Source: Arthrobacter sp. B1I2 (GTDB lineage: Bacteria > Actinomycetota > Actinomycetes > Actinomycetales > Micrococcaceae). From it: 64,000 nucleotides of DNA. The stretch spans positions 4,154,001 to 4,218,000 of the forward strand of contig NZ_JAUSYC010000001.1 in the NCBI RefSeq assembly GCF_030816485.1, in the 5' to 3' direction. A program made the position numbers and the translations under genes. Of the stretch, positions 48,401-58,100 are shown one piece after another. The first letter of the stretch is position 1. Each line of letters starts with the position of its first letter. Under the pieces are notes generated by a model that did no database searches, had not been told where the DNA came from, and saw only the letters and a program-made list of their open reading frames with translations.

Positions 48401-48578
48401 TCACAAAATTGAGCGCCGGTTGCTGGATCACCCGCTGAGCCGGGATGTGCCGCGGACCAAGCACATGCTCGATGGGCTGGCGAAGTATCGGCTGACTCTT
48501 GGACAGGCTCGGCAGGACGATCTGCTGGGGCTCATCAAGGACGGGGCCGAGTTGAAACCACTGAACTTGCGGCCGTAG
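45429..48578 (+). CDS. Large SF2 (SNF2/DEAD-like) helicase of the DUF6361 operon
   Basis: 1049 residues. Walker A is VADETGLGKSMVARGV at ~38-52; the Walker B box reads LIILDEFQRF at ~262-271 (DEFQ in place of DEAH/DEAD); motif III is LLSATPYK at ~305. The C-terminal RecA lobe has TSVGQEGIDFHWWAHSVIHW and VDFEQREGRVHR at ~895-940. Between lies a ~400-residue insertion without recognised domains. Overlapping coding with the PLD gene suggests a helicase-nuclease complex that loads on and processes invading DNA; this is inference. Confidence 0.85.
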   Translation: MGFDAAPALDGLRGFQRRTVEHVFKRLYLDDQPADRFLVADETGLGKSMVARGVIAKAIERLDQRDSGVDRIDVVYVCSNADLAKQNLSRLNVTGQKDIIESGRLTLLPTELAKLNAPAAPGTRKRVNFISLTPGTSFNVGGATGQARERAVLFRILAQLGVISEEQHSDTVELLRAGSSTERFARRVQYMHEQFPGGFSVAVRNRFRTIAHQSGNLPAFRKALRDASREGANAVRPRMSAIIGGLRGDLAQAGLDCLEPDLIILDEFQRFRDLLYSPGNALDEGDAAAELARQFLNYKGAKLILLSATPYKAHTAANDADGDDHAADFRQLLRFLSSERSGYMESLEADLDDRRTQLLKQVPDDALTERIEARLKMFMARTERPQLGKDDMLSVIEMAPTDVRATDLASYKSLSGLFRATRTGNPMEYWKSVPMFAHFLTDYKVGRMLDGRIQCDREAVDPVLPALTTIDADAYRRFGAVETDNAKFRAVRDHTVGQGWWKLLWMPPSFPYVEPSGAFAGVGAAVTKQLVFSAWNAAPTAITTMLSYEAERQILEGSPLHGENTADARKRFRGRLRFRVREGEPQAMSTLALFIPHAALALVGDPLESASMSGFAVPADVVRDAAATAGDTIVGGTAVDPASRLGAWASYFAVPGALPDEWKNDAKLAMRELRQLDEFTQQQGKASEGGEADHEGGSEAGLYLAHVDRMLEAAAGEPAWEGGIEDLAVNSPANCVYRALRRIVPDDFDGAELWKAAVFAATGLRTLFNRLDVTELLDKLHAEGDYWQKVLRYCEAGNLQAVLDEYVFQLRSQQGPETIDQDQLWALAGDIRRALSLKPAQMLAKYPDGSEEDLRMGVRFAVRYSNAKTDDGDSNRMPDVRRAFNSPFWPFVLASTSVGQEGIDFHWWAHSVIHWNVPGNPVDFEQREGRVHRYLGHAVRKNVAAAHGAAVMKPGVTDPWGTLFGVAAADIAAQPETASTEFAPHWIHPGAHKIERRLLDHPLSRDVPRTKHMLDGLAKYRLTLGQARQDDLLGLIKDGAELKPLNLRP

Positions 48579-48744
48579 AACGTCACAAAGCTGCCGGTGA
48601 CCAGGCGGAAGAACTGATGAAAGTGTCATGCCGCCTACTTGACTCGACAAGCATTTAGAATTCAGCTAACGAATTGTCAGACCCCTGATTCAAAGTTGTC
48701 TCAGGAAGTCTCTGCTACAACTGGGGGAAGTTATCAATCAGGAT

Positions 48745-51700
48745 ATGTGCGGATACCATCCGCAAATTTCGGACCTTGTCCAGCTCGGCTCTTCTTGGGG
48801 CCGGGTACTCCAGGTGGGCCCGTCACAGGATCTTGAAGTCGACGCGGAAACCCGCGTACTGGCTCGGCCGGACGAGGATCCGCAGCTTCCGCCGGGTATA
48901 TATTGGGCAAGGGTTGACGGCGTCACCGATGCTCTTGTGCTTCACGGAAGCGACGATTTGAGCACGCTGCCAATGCCCGCCAAACAGACATCATTGGACG
49001 AGGCAGCCGAGGATGACCTCGGGCCCGCAGGACTCAACTGGTTGGATCACTGGTGGCCGGAGGGCCTGAACGTCCCAGCCCCGTCCTTCTCACTCAGAGA
49101 CCTGGCCGTAGCCCGCTCGACGGGGCGGGATGCCACGATCATGAAGCGCAGACTGGACCGCACCGTGTGGACCTACTACGTGCGGACTGACGGCAAACAT
49201 CAATGGGTGTCCGAGAGCGACCTCGAGCCTATTCCTGACCTCGTTGGTGAAGCAGAGTGGGTATCCGCCGAGCCGTCGCCGGCCGCTAGCTTTTCCGCGA
49301 TGCTTACGCGGGCAAAACTGAACCGTGGCGTAACAGACGCTTTGTTCTCCTACGGAGTTTCCAAGACCAACATTTTGCCGTACCAGTTCAAGCCCGTTCT
49401 CAAATACCTCGATTCCGCTACCGAGCGTATGCTGATCGCCGACGAAGTGGGCCTCGGCAAGACAATTGAAGCCGGACTACTGTGGACCGAAATGGCGGCC
49501 AGAGGCCAGGCCGACCGTGTCATGATCGTGTGCCCCTCAGCTCTTGTTGAAAAGTGGCGGGGCGAAATGCAAAATCGCTTCGGCTTTGAGTTGCAGCGAT
49601 GTACCTCTGCGGACCTCTCCAACATCGTAGAACGTCTTCGAAACGGAACGCTTCCCAGCCGTTTCGCCTACGTTGTCTCGCTGCAAACGTTCCGGAGCTT
49701 CAAAGACCTGGACGAGCTGGACGGCCTGAACTTTGGTCTGGACCTCTGCATCGTCGATGAAGCCCACCAGATGCGCAATTCAATAACCTCAAGCCACAAA
49801 CTTGGACTGCTACTGCGAGATTTTTCGGCGTCGATGATCCTGCTTAGTGCCACTCCACTCAACCTTGGCAACTCCGATCTGCTGTCACTGATGCAGCTGC
49901 TCATGCCCGGAGAGGTGGAGACAGTTCAAGATCTTGAGGCCAGGCTTGACCACCATGAACCGCTTCAGCTGCTCCGCCGCAGCGCAACAGATCCATCAGT
50001 TACTAACGCGCAGCGTCGTTTATGGCTAGGACGCATTGCCAGATCCAGCATGGGCGCGGCGTTGCGGCAACGCGCGGCGTTCAGCAAACTCGAGGAACTT
50101 CTCGACGGCGAAGGTTTCGCCCCTGAAAAGGTTCCGGCTCTGCGCGAAGCCTGCTCTCAGCTCCATGGGCTCTCCGCAGTCATTACTCGAACAAAGAAGT
50201 CTGAGGTTAGAGAGTCGACGACGGTTCGTCATGCCACAAATGCACCGGTCGTATGGACAGAAGCAGAGCGCGACTTCTATAAGGCCTACTACGAGTGGCT
50301 ACGTCAAGTTTCCATACAACTTCAGCTCCCGACCGGATTCGCTCTTCAGATGCCTCTCAGGCTCGCGGGAAGTTGCCTGCCGGAAGCCGCGCGAAGCGTT
50401 CTTCGCCGCGGGCTCGATGAGTCTGACGGTGACGGTAGTGGCAGCGTACCCAGGAAGACTTCAATTCTCCAGCAAGAGACTCCTCCTCTTGAGGTTATCG
50501 AGCTAGCACGCAAGCTGGGGTCTAGTGACTCAAAGTTTGACGCACTCATTGACGCCCTGAACTCCGCCGAGATGAAAGGCCGGCAGGCCCTCCTCTTCAC
50601 CTTCTCAAGGGATACCCTTGCGTACCTCCGGAGGAGGCTATCCCCACTCCTGAAGGTTGCGGAGCTTCACGGCGGTGTGTCTGTCGAAGATCGAGAGACG
50701 ATAATGCGTCAATTCCGTGCCGGAAAATTCGACCTTGTGATCGCCACCCGCGTAGCAAGCGAGGGTCTGGACTTCGAGTTTTGTTCGCTCGTTATTAACT
50801 ACGATCTCCCATGGAATCCCATGGAAGTCGAGCAGCGCATCGGCCGCATCGACCGACTTGGGCAAACCGCGGAAAAAGTCCTCATTCTCAACTTCTCCAC
50901 GCCTGAAACCATCGAAACGAGGATTCTCGAGCGCCTGTATGAACGGCTCGGAGTTTTCGAGCACTCAATTGGAGAGCTGGAGCCCATCTTGGCTGAAAGC
51001 TTCGATCAAATCCAAGACATCGTTCTCGACTTCAAATTGAGTACGAGCGAGCAACAGGCAAAACTCAACAAAGCCTTAGCCGCCGTGGAGCAGAACCAGT
51101 CTGACTCGCGTGAGCTGGACTCTGCCGCATCGAAGCTTCAAGCCGAAGACCAATTCGGCATAGAAGCGGTAGAAAAGCGTGTGGCTCGCGGTCGCTACCT
51201 TGGCCAGAACGAGCTGGCGACTTTGGTCGCCGATTGGGCTCGGATTAGAGGGGGAAAGGCGGACATCACTCGCGATGCCGAAGAACTGCGAGTTTCCCTG
51301 AACGACGACATGCTTCATCGCATGGTCGAGTGGCGCCGCGACAATGGCCAGACTTCGTCTGAGATCACTCGTGTGGAAAGTGCAGCGCGAGCGAAGCGGC
51401 CCGTCGTTCTGTCCCTCAACCCGGAGACGGCGCGACTCGAGGGTGGATCTTTGCTTAACGGCCACCACCCACTGGTTCAGATGGCCGCCCACGATTATCA
51501 GGACCACCACGTTTCACGTTTTTCCATTCTCCAGGCTGACGCCACGGTCGATTGCCGGCCTGGCACCTATCTGGTGGCATTTGCCGCAGCGGAATGGCGC
51601 GGGCTTCGCCCAACGAGCGAGCTCTGGACGGCCTCGATAAATCTCGACACCGGTGAGCACATGGACGATTCAGTGGGCGGACTGTTGTTCTCTGCCTTGG

Positions 51701-52053
51701 CTCAAGGCAGTCTTCGTGAAGGTGCAACGGTTTTGCACTCGCGCGCGAGTGAGGCCGCAATCGAGGCGATGGAACTTCTACGAGATAGACGCTATGAGAG
51801 CGAGGCCGTTCGGAAGAAGGAGAACGAAGCTCTCGTCTTAGAGCGGGAAATGCGAGCGAAGCAGGTTTACGAAAACCACCGGAAATCGGTCCTGAACCGT
51901 ATGTACCTGGCCCCGAGCATGAGGAAGGCTTTCCAGGGCCAGCTCACTCGAGGGGAAAACCGTTTCAACGATGACATGGCGCGAATCAGCACCAGCCGGC
52001 AGACGAGCCTTCCCCTGCAGGAACTCGCCATTGCCCAATTTGAGGTGATCTGA
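48745..52053 (+). CDS. SNF2/RapA-like helicase
   Basis: 1102 residues from the ATG at 48745 after a ~165-base gap. An N-terminal ~200-residue part carries no known motif. Then follow LPYQFKPVLKYLDSATERML, Walker A ADEVGLGKTIEAGLLW at ~232, D-E-A-H-Q at ~338, SATPLNLGN, and the C-terminal lobe with ATRVASEGLDFEFCSLVINY and WNPMEVEQRIGRIDRLGQ, then a long helical tail. The arrangement resembles HepA/RapA-type and DISARM DrmD-like SNF2 motors, but DrmA/DrmB (DUF1998) are absent. The gap and lower GC suggest this gene and the next form a separate transcription unit from the DUF6361 trio. Confidence 0.83.
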   Translation: MCGYHPQISDLVQLGSSWGRVLQVGPSQDLEVDAETRVLARPDEDPQLPPGIYWARVDGVTDALVLHGSDDLSTLPMPAKQTSLDEAAEDDLGPAGLNWLDHWWPEGLNVPAPSFSLRDLAVARSTGRDATIMKRRLDRTVWTYYVRTDGKHQWVSESDLEPIPDLVGEAEWVSAEPSPAASFSAMLTRAKLNRGVTDALFSYGVSKTNILPYQFKPVLKYLDSATERMLIADEVGLGKTIEAGLLWTEMAARGQADRVMIVCPSALVEKWRGEMQNRFGFELQRCTSADLSNIVERLRNGTLPSRFAYVVSLQTFRSFKDLDELDGLNFGLDLCIVDEAHQMRNSITSSHKLGLLLRDFSASMILLSATPLNLGNSDLLSLMQLLMPGEVETVQDLEARLDHHEPLQLLRRSATDPSVTNAQRRLWLGRIARSSMGAALRQRAAFSKLEELLDGEGFAPEKVPALREACSQLHGLSAVITRTKKSEVRESTTVRHATNAPVVWTEAERDFYKAYYEWLRQVSIQLQLPTGFALQMPLRLAGSCLPEAARSVLRRGLDESDGDGSGSVPRKTSILQQETPPLEVIELARKLGSSDSKFDALIDALNSAEMKGRQALLFTFSRDTLAYLRRRLSPLLKVAELHGGVSVEDRETIMRQFRAGKFDLVIATRVASEGLDFEFCSLVINYDLPWNPMEVEQRIGRIDRLGQTAEKVLILNFSTPETIETRILERLYERLGVFEHSIGELEPILAESFDQIQDIVLDFKLSTSEQQAKLNKALAAVEQNQSDSRELDSAASKLQAEDQFGIEAVEKRVARGRYLGQNELATLVADWARIRGGKADITRDAEELRVSLNDDMLHRMVEWRRDNGQTSSEITRVESAARAKRPVVLSLNPETARLEGGSLLNGHHPLVQMAAHDYQDHHVSRFSILQADATVDCRPGTYLVAFAAAEWRGLRPTSELWTASINLDTGEHMDDSVGGLLFSALAQGSLREGATVLHSRASEAAIEAMELLRDRRYESEAVRKKENEALVLEREMRAKQVYENHRKSVLNRMYLAPSMRKAFQGQLTRGENRFNDDMARISTSRQTSLPLQELAIAQFEVI

Positions 52054-52055
52054 TT

Positions 52056-53984
52056 TTGGACAAGAAGTCACAAGTTCTCGCTTACGAGAACGCAGTCAAC
52101 ACCCGGTACATGAAAAGTGCCGAGTCCAAGCTGGAATACCGCGTGGCGGGGAGCTCCAAGGCTAAGCGTGAGGTCGCACCATTGTCGGGACGTGTGTCCG
52201 TTGAGGGCGCGGTTAAGGGCACCGTTGAGGACTACTACATTGGCCCGCGCCACATGGAAACAGACGGCCTATTCGTCATCAGCTGGGCGGCACCCGCCGC
52301 TGAGATGTTCTTCGGAAAAAGCAAACGCTGGAACAACCAAAAAATTAGGGCTCGGCGTCGTTTTTCCAAGCGTGTGGTGCGTCTGACTGACTATGCGGAC
52401 GACTGGGTAGTTCGCCCAGACGGTGACCCGTTCGCAGTCGCGCAGAACCGCCCGAAGCCACCGGCACCAACTGCACCTGCCGGCGGCAATTCGTGGCTGT
52501 CGAAAGCACGCACTGACAAGAGTCGCAATCCCAAGGCTGGTCCGACGCCTGTGATACCTGATCTGCCTACTTGGGCGCCTTCTGTGGGCGGCGATCTTTT
52601 CTCGGATCTCAGCGCTGCCTCAGAGTTAATCCCCTCAACGACTGAGGATCTGCTCCGAGCGACGCTGGCCGCACCGCGAACGGGTGGCCTTGAAGCGGTC
52701 CTCTCTACACTTCAGCCCGAGCAGTACAGTCTGGTCACGGCAGATCCAGTGGGCTCGCTGGTGGTGCAGGGGCATGCAGGTACTGGAAAGACGATCATCG
52801 CAACGCACAGAGCAGCCTGGCTGCTCGATGCTGAGCGGGGTAGCGCCTTGAAGGACGTGCTGCTGGTGGGCCCTACAGAGGCATGGGAAGAACACATATC
52901 GCTTGCAGTAGCTGACCTCCACTACGGCGAGGGAACCGTCAATATCTCTTCCATTCAGCGGGTATTAGCGGGTCTGTTGGGAATAGACCTCACCGGGCGC
53001 GACGACTCACGGTCTACGGACCCAATCTCACCGCCGAAAGGTGCTGAACTCACGATTGCAGATCTCGTGACTGCCTATAAGTCCGACCGGCGAGGCGGCA
53101 GCGTTCGCGCGGCATACGAGGCGATCCTGACACTGGAAACCCACAAGGCCCCTGCCAGATCGAGGGACTTTTACATGTGGAGGGGCACGCTCCCCCGCAC
53201 TTATGACACTGCCCGTTCCAAGCCCGCTCTTTGGCCGCTCCTCGCATATCTAAAAGTCCTGATCGATCCACCGCAGCGACACTCCCACGTCATTGTGGAC
53301 GAGGCTCAGGACCTTTCGATGCTGGAATGGCAGACGCTGATGCACCTGAACGCAGGCACGTGGAGCCTTGTCGGCGACATGAACCAGAGGCATTCTCCCC
53401 GAACATTCAAGAAGTGGAAGGACCTATACAAAGACCTTCCGAGTACTCGCTGGTCCGAGCATGTAATCAATAACGGCTTCCGGACAACCCAGTCGATTTC
53501 TGATTTTGCTGCTTCGCTGTTGCCAATCACTCAGCGGAGGCGTGGTGCTTCGCCTCTCGGCGAGGGCAAGCCGCCGCTGGTAATCAGCGTGGCCGAGCGG
53601 CGGCGGACAATGGAATCATTGACAGTCGATGAATGCATCCGCCTGTCAGCAGCCCATCCGGAAGGAACTGTAGCTGTCATCACGCCCAACCTCGATGGGG
53701 TGGCTGCAGCGGCCCGGCTGGCAGGCTGGAAAGCTGACGGACGGCATGCCTACGTGACGGGTGAACGTCAGCGTTTCCAGCTTCTCGTGCCAGAGGAGGC
53801 TCGCGGGCTCGAATTCGACGCGGTCGTCGTAATGGAGCCCGCGGCCTTCCGTGCTAGCTCCGGGACTAACGGCCGGCTCTATACGTCGCTCACGCGGGCC
53901 AACTTGGAGCTCGTCGTTGTGCACGACAAGCCCCTCCCGGCGGCTCTCGCCCGTGCGGCCAAGAAGCTGCAGGCCCTCAGCTAA
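52056..53984 (+). CDS. HelD-like SF1 helicase
   Basis: 642 residues from a TTG at 52056 with GAGGTGATC upstream, three bases after the SNF2 stop. The N-terminal part YIGPRHMETDGLFVISWAAP, A-A-E-M-F-F parallels HelD (YIGR...VIDWRAPVAEPFY), the RNA-polymerase-associated helicase. Walker A is VQGHAGTGKTIIATHRA at ~237-254, Walker B VIVDEAQDLSMLEW, and EEARGLEFDAVVVMEP and LYTSLTRANLELVVV complete the UvrD-type core. It is shorter than housekeeping HelD and has a Pro/Ala-rich linker (~132-170). Paired with the SNF2 motor, it probably serves the same defence unit. Confidence 0.78.
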   Translation: MDKKSQVLAYENAVNTRYMKSAESKLEYRVAGSSKAKREVAPLSGRVSVEGAVKGTVEDYYIGPRHMETDGLFVISWAAPAAEMFFGKSKRWNNQKIRARRRFSKRVVRLTDYADDWVVRPDGDPFAVAQNRPKPPAPTAPAGGNSWLSKARTDKSRNPKAGPTPVIPDLPTWAPSVGGDLFSDLSAASELIPSTTEDLLRATLAAPRTGGLEAVLSTLQPEQYSLVTADPVGSLVVQGHAGTGKTIIATHRAAWLLDAERGSALKDVLLVGPTEAWEEHISLAVADLHYGEGTVNISSIQRVLAGLLGIDLTGRDDSRSTDPISPPKGAELTIADLVTAYKSDRRGGSVRAAYEAILTLETHKAPARSRDFYMWRGTLPRTYDTARSKPALWPLLAYLKVLIDPPQRHSHVIVDEAQDLSMLEWQTLMHLNAGTWSLVGDMNQRHSPRTFKKWKDLYKDLPSTRWSEHVINNGFRTTQSISDFAASLLPITQRRRGASPLGEGKPPLVISVAERRRTMESLTVDECIRLSAAHPEGTVAVITPNLDGVAAAARLAGWKADGRHAYVTGERQRFQLLVPEEARGLEFDAVVVMEPAAFRASSGTNGRLYTSLTRANLELVVVHDKPLPAALARAAKKLQALS

Positions 53985-54054
53985 TTTCTCGGCACCGCCC
54001 AGACGTCATTCCCGGTGGGGGGACGGCCCATCTGCTGTAGAAACGAGAGAAACG

Positions 54055-54915
54055 TCAGACTGCTCCCTTTGGCGCGGCTTCGTAAGAAAGTGCATCCAGC
54101 CTGCAGGATTTTTCGAGGTCGCCTTGCAGCCGGTAGAGGCCTGTCCCTTTTGGAGATCCGAATCCGAAAAGTCGGTAGAGGTGGTAATGCTCGGGGGAGG
54201 CCCTGGAGACGCGGACCTCGCCTCGGGTGACGAAAAAAGGAACATCGATCGCATACTTGGTGGTCTTGACCTCAATCCATTTTTCTCTGCCCGCGGGGTC
54301 AAAGGAAAGGACGTCATATCCGAGCCCGTCCCCCTTCGTCTGAGCTACGTGTTCAACTCGGTCAGCCAACTTCGTCCGGCCGATACTGTGGAGAAAAGAC
54401 TGCTCGCGCCTCGCCACGGCCAGCTCGCCCGCCAAGCCAAGCGAACGATTGGCCGCTTCCAATGCAAGGTAATCGCGCTTAAAGGGTCGCGCCATTTTCT
54501 GGCCATGGAGGAGATCCGTGATTATCTCGGGCGGTCGATTGGCCTCTCGCACGATGTCAACGGGTCCAAGCGGCGCATCGTCGAAGAGGGCAGTTTCGAG
54601 AATGGCATCGAGGGACTTGCGTCGGGTCAATTCCCCAAGGACGGATTCCACCAGGCTTCGCTGATAGTTGGGCAGCGGGGCCAGCCCGCGCAAGTGCGGG
54701 TAACCCAGAGCAACGAGTACGGCACTGATATTGCTCATTTTGCGTTCTATCGAATTCACATTCCGCGAAGTGAAGCGCGCTGACATTTCTCGATATATAA
54801 CGGCTTTCACAAAAGTCTGGCCCTGGACATCCATCACGAGCATGTCGAAATACTTACTGACGGTGGCAATAACTTCTTCCTCAGTCCACGGTTTTCCCGT
54901 CTCCCCCATAACCAT
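54055..54915 (-). CDS. DUF3883 nuclease-like protein
   Basis: 286 residues from the ATG at 54915 (a second ATG two codons later is possible). The N-terminal half is a helical DNA-binding-like region (MSARFTSRNVNSIERKMSNI). The C-terminal DUF3883 domain has DGLGYDVLSFDPAGREKWIEV-KTT then PFFVTRGEVRVSRA, with the D...E-V-K pattern of PD-(D/E)xK nucleases. DUF3883 domains are frequent in defence loci next to SNF2-like helicases. It converges on the HelD-like gene with a 70-base gap. Confidence 0.75.
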   Translation of the reverse strand: MVMGETGKPWTEEEVIATVSKYFDMLVMDVQGQTFVKAVIYREMSARFTSRNVNSIERKMSNISAVLVALGYPHLRGLAPLPNYQRSLVESVLGELTRRKSLDAILETALFDDAPLGPVDIVREANRPPEIITDLLHGQKMARPFKRDYLALEAANRSLGLAGELAVARREQSFLHSIGRTKLADRVEHVAQTKGDGLGYDVLSFDPAGREKWIEVKTTKYAIDVPFFVTRGEVRVSRASPEHYHLYRLFGFGSPKGTGLYRLQGDLEKSCRLDALSYEAAPKGAV

Positions 54916-55199
54916 GGGGTCAGGATATAGCACCCGCCCTCTTCAAACAGGGCCCTCATGGTAATCAACGACGGCCTGGACAATGCGGACCGAACCTCTG
55001 TCAAGAAACCGGCGCAACCTGCCAGTACCTGGTGGAGCCGGAGCTAGGGCACGCCTTACAGCTTCGGACCCTACTTCGCTTTCATAGAGTCTCCTGGTGC
55101 CGCGCAGTGTCGTTCCATAAACTGGGGTGGTCGCGCATCCCCCAGCCGCGAATCAACTGGGGCCGATATTCCACTCGAACATGCCGCAGTCGTTCCGCA
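54916..55199. other. Intergenic region between DUF3883 and DUF3427 genes
   Basis: About 280 bases without a supported gene. The rightward end is 3' of the leftward PLD-helicase, the leftward end is the promoter side of the DUF3883 gene. A few short frames look accidental. Confidence 0.4.
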
Positions 55200-58100
55200 T
55201 CATTGCGCCACCGCCGCTGCGGTCGCATACACGTCTGCCGGCATTGGCCGGTGCAGTTTCCACGTGATCGCGATCGGCTTCTCCCCCGAATGCTGGACGT
55301 AGTCGACCTGGCCTAGGCACGTGTACGGAACTGTCAGTCCGGTCTCGTCGTCCGCCGTGTCCCTCGTGAAGATCAAAACCTTCGAACCGTGCGAGAGCCG
55401 ATCCAGGTATCGGCGTCCCGTCGGGCTCTTAGGTGACGTCGCGTTCTGCGATTCCCAATGAAACAGCTCGGGACTGATGGCATAGTCCTTGTACATCGTC
55501 GTAGCCGAGTGCTTTTTGTCGTCCTTGTTTAGCGTGACAAAGAAGGCGTCTGTGAAAGTCGCCGGACACCAGGCAACGCCCTCGCGGTGCTGAACGTTCT
55601 TCCCCTGCTCCAGCGAACCGTATTGCAGCGCCGCCAGGACCTCCTCCCGCCGGTAGGTGGCATGCGAGAGCAACGGGATGTGCTGCAGTCCTGCACCGAG
55701 GCCCTTGGCTGCATGTTTGGACGCGGCAACGCCGAGCTTTACGATCTGCTGAATTTCGCGGCACACAAACTGGTAGCCGCGCAGATGGTCCAGTCCGCCG
55801 TCGTACGTTGTAAACCCGCCCCCGTCGTCCCACAGCGTGTAGAAAAGCATGCGTGCGAATGCCTGCTCGCGCATGCCAAGCTCCGCGTAGCGGGGCGCGT
55901 CTGGAGCAACCAGCATGGAATAGGCAGCGGCACGTTCCGGATCGTCCACGTGAATCAGCGCGGCCATGCGGCCCAGCAGCTTCTTTTCCTCCGCGCCCGA
56001 CAGCTCCTCGATCTTCCCGCGGAGCACGGTCTCCAGGGGCGAGTACCCCTCGATCAACCCTGCCTGGCGGAGGTAGCCGGTCCACGAGTCCCTGGTGGAA
56101 CGGTAGATCGTCTTCACGTCGTTCCCCGACCGCTCCAGATAGGCCTCCAGCTCGGTCTCGGCGTACGAGGCAACATCCCGGACCAGCTGTGCCCGGTTGA
56201 ACCGGAGCTGTGCCTTAAAGTTGTCCAGCACCACCTTCTGTGCCACCCGGTCCAGCACGATCTGGGAGCCGGACGGCAGGTATGGGAACTCATCCTCGAC
56301 AGCCTTCTCCAGCTCCTTGCGCCCGTAGCCGGTCAGTGCCCGGTAGCGCAGATCAAAGCGGAACTCACGGTGCTGCTGGCCGATGAAGTCCAGGACCGTC
56401 AGCACCGCTTTGCCCTCGGCACGGCGCAGCCCGCGTCCCAGCTGCTGGAGGAAGATCGTGGCACTCTGCGTGGGCCGGAGCAGCAGGATGGTGTCCACCT
56501 GCGGAAGGTCCAGGCCCTCATTGAATAGGTCGACGGCGAAGATGCAGTTGATCTCCCGCCGGCGGAGGCGCTCTAGCGCCGCTGCGCGCTCGGCATCGTC
56601 TGTGCTGCCATCGACGGCTACGGAAGCGATGCCCGCCCGGTTGAACACTTCGGCCATGTAGTGGGCGTGCTGGACCGAGACGCAAAAGCCGATGGCCCGC
56701 ATCTGGTCCGTGCTGGTGACCTTGTCGCGGAGTTCGCGGATTACCTTGGCGGCGCGGGCGTCGTTGCCGGTGTAGAGGGCGCTCAGCTGGGCGGTGTCGT
56801 AGTTACCGCGCTTCCATTCCAATTGGGTGAGGTCGACGTCATCGGAGACGCCGAAGTAGTGGAACGGCACCAGCAGGTCGGCATCGAGTGCGTCCCAGAG
56901 CCTGAGCTCGCTGGCGGTGCGGCCGTCGAAGAACTGCTTGGCGACATCGACGCCGTCGCCGCGCTCCGGTGTCGCTGTTAACCCAAGGAGCTGCTGCGGT
57001 TGGAGGTGATCCAGCAGGCGACGGTAAGTGGGCGCCATGGCATGATGGAACTCATCGATGACGACGACATCAAAAAAGCCCGGTTCCAGTTGCTCGATGC
57101 CGAGGGAAGACAGCGACTGGACGGACGCGAAGATATGCTTCCACTCCTGCGGCTTGTGCTCGCCCACGTACAGCTCACCGAAGGCGCCATCCTGCATGAC
57201 ATCGCGGTAAGTGCGCATCGCCTGCTTCAGGATTTCCTGCCGGTGGGCGACGAAGAGCAGCTTCAGCTCGCGGCCGGCTGCTTCGGACAGGCGTTTGTAG
57301 TCCAGGGCCGCAACGACTGTTTTGCCGGTGCCGGTAGCCGCGACCAGGAGGTTGTGGTTGAAACCCTTGATGCGCTCCGCTTCCAGGTCCTCCAGCATCT
57401 CCTCCTGGTGGAGGAACGGCTGAACCTCAAGCCCCGTGATGCCGTCCGGGGCCGCGGTGCGGCGTCCGCCGTTGCGTTCCAGTGCGGCGTCCAGCTTCTC
57501 GCCATCGCGCTCCGGGTCGTAGCTTTGAAAGGCGCGCTGCTCCCAGTAGCTGTCGAAAGTGACCTCGAATTTCTGCAGGAGCGCCGGCGTGGCTACCGAG
57601 CTGAGCCGGACGTTCCACTCCAGCCCATCCAGCAGTGCAGCTTGGCTCAGGTTGGAGCTGCCGACGTATGCGGTGTCGAAACCGCTGTTACGGCGGAACA
57701 GCCAGGCTTTGGCATGCAGTCGGGTTGCCTGCGTTTCGTAATTGATCTTCACCTCGGCGCCATGGCGGGTGACGAGCTCGTCGATGGCGCGTCGCTCGGT
57801 GGCGCCCATGTATGTAGTGGTCAGGACTCTCAGGCGGGCTCCCCGCTCCTTGAGCTGCTCTAGGGCTGGCTCGAGCAGGCGGAGGCCCGTCCATCGGACA
57901 AAGGCGCAGAGCAGATCCACAGTGTCGGCGGACTCGATCTCGGCCCGGAGCTCCGCGGCGAGATTCGGTTCGTCCTTGCTGTTGGTAAGGAGTGCGGAAT
58001 CGCTCAGCTTGGTGCTGGGCCGGCGAAGTTGGCGGCGCTTTAGGGTGTCCGGGCGGTGGAGGGACTGGAGTTGGGTAGGGCCGTCTGCGATTCGGTCTTG

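Noticed and set aside
48745..52053. DISARM class 1 DrmD assignment for the SNF2 helicase
   Set aside because: DrmA, DrmB (DUF1998) and a DISARM methyltransferase are missing nearby; the neighbour is a HelD-like helicase, so only a general SNF2/RapA-like label is justified.
53851..54783. 310-codon plus-strand frame over the DUF3883 gene
   Set aside because: It is antisense to the DUF3883 gene, which carries clear conserved blocks.
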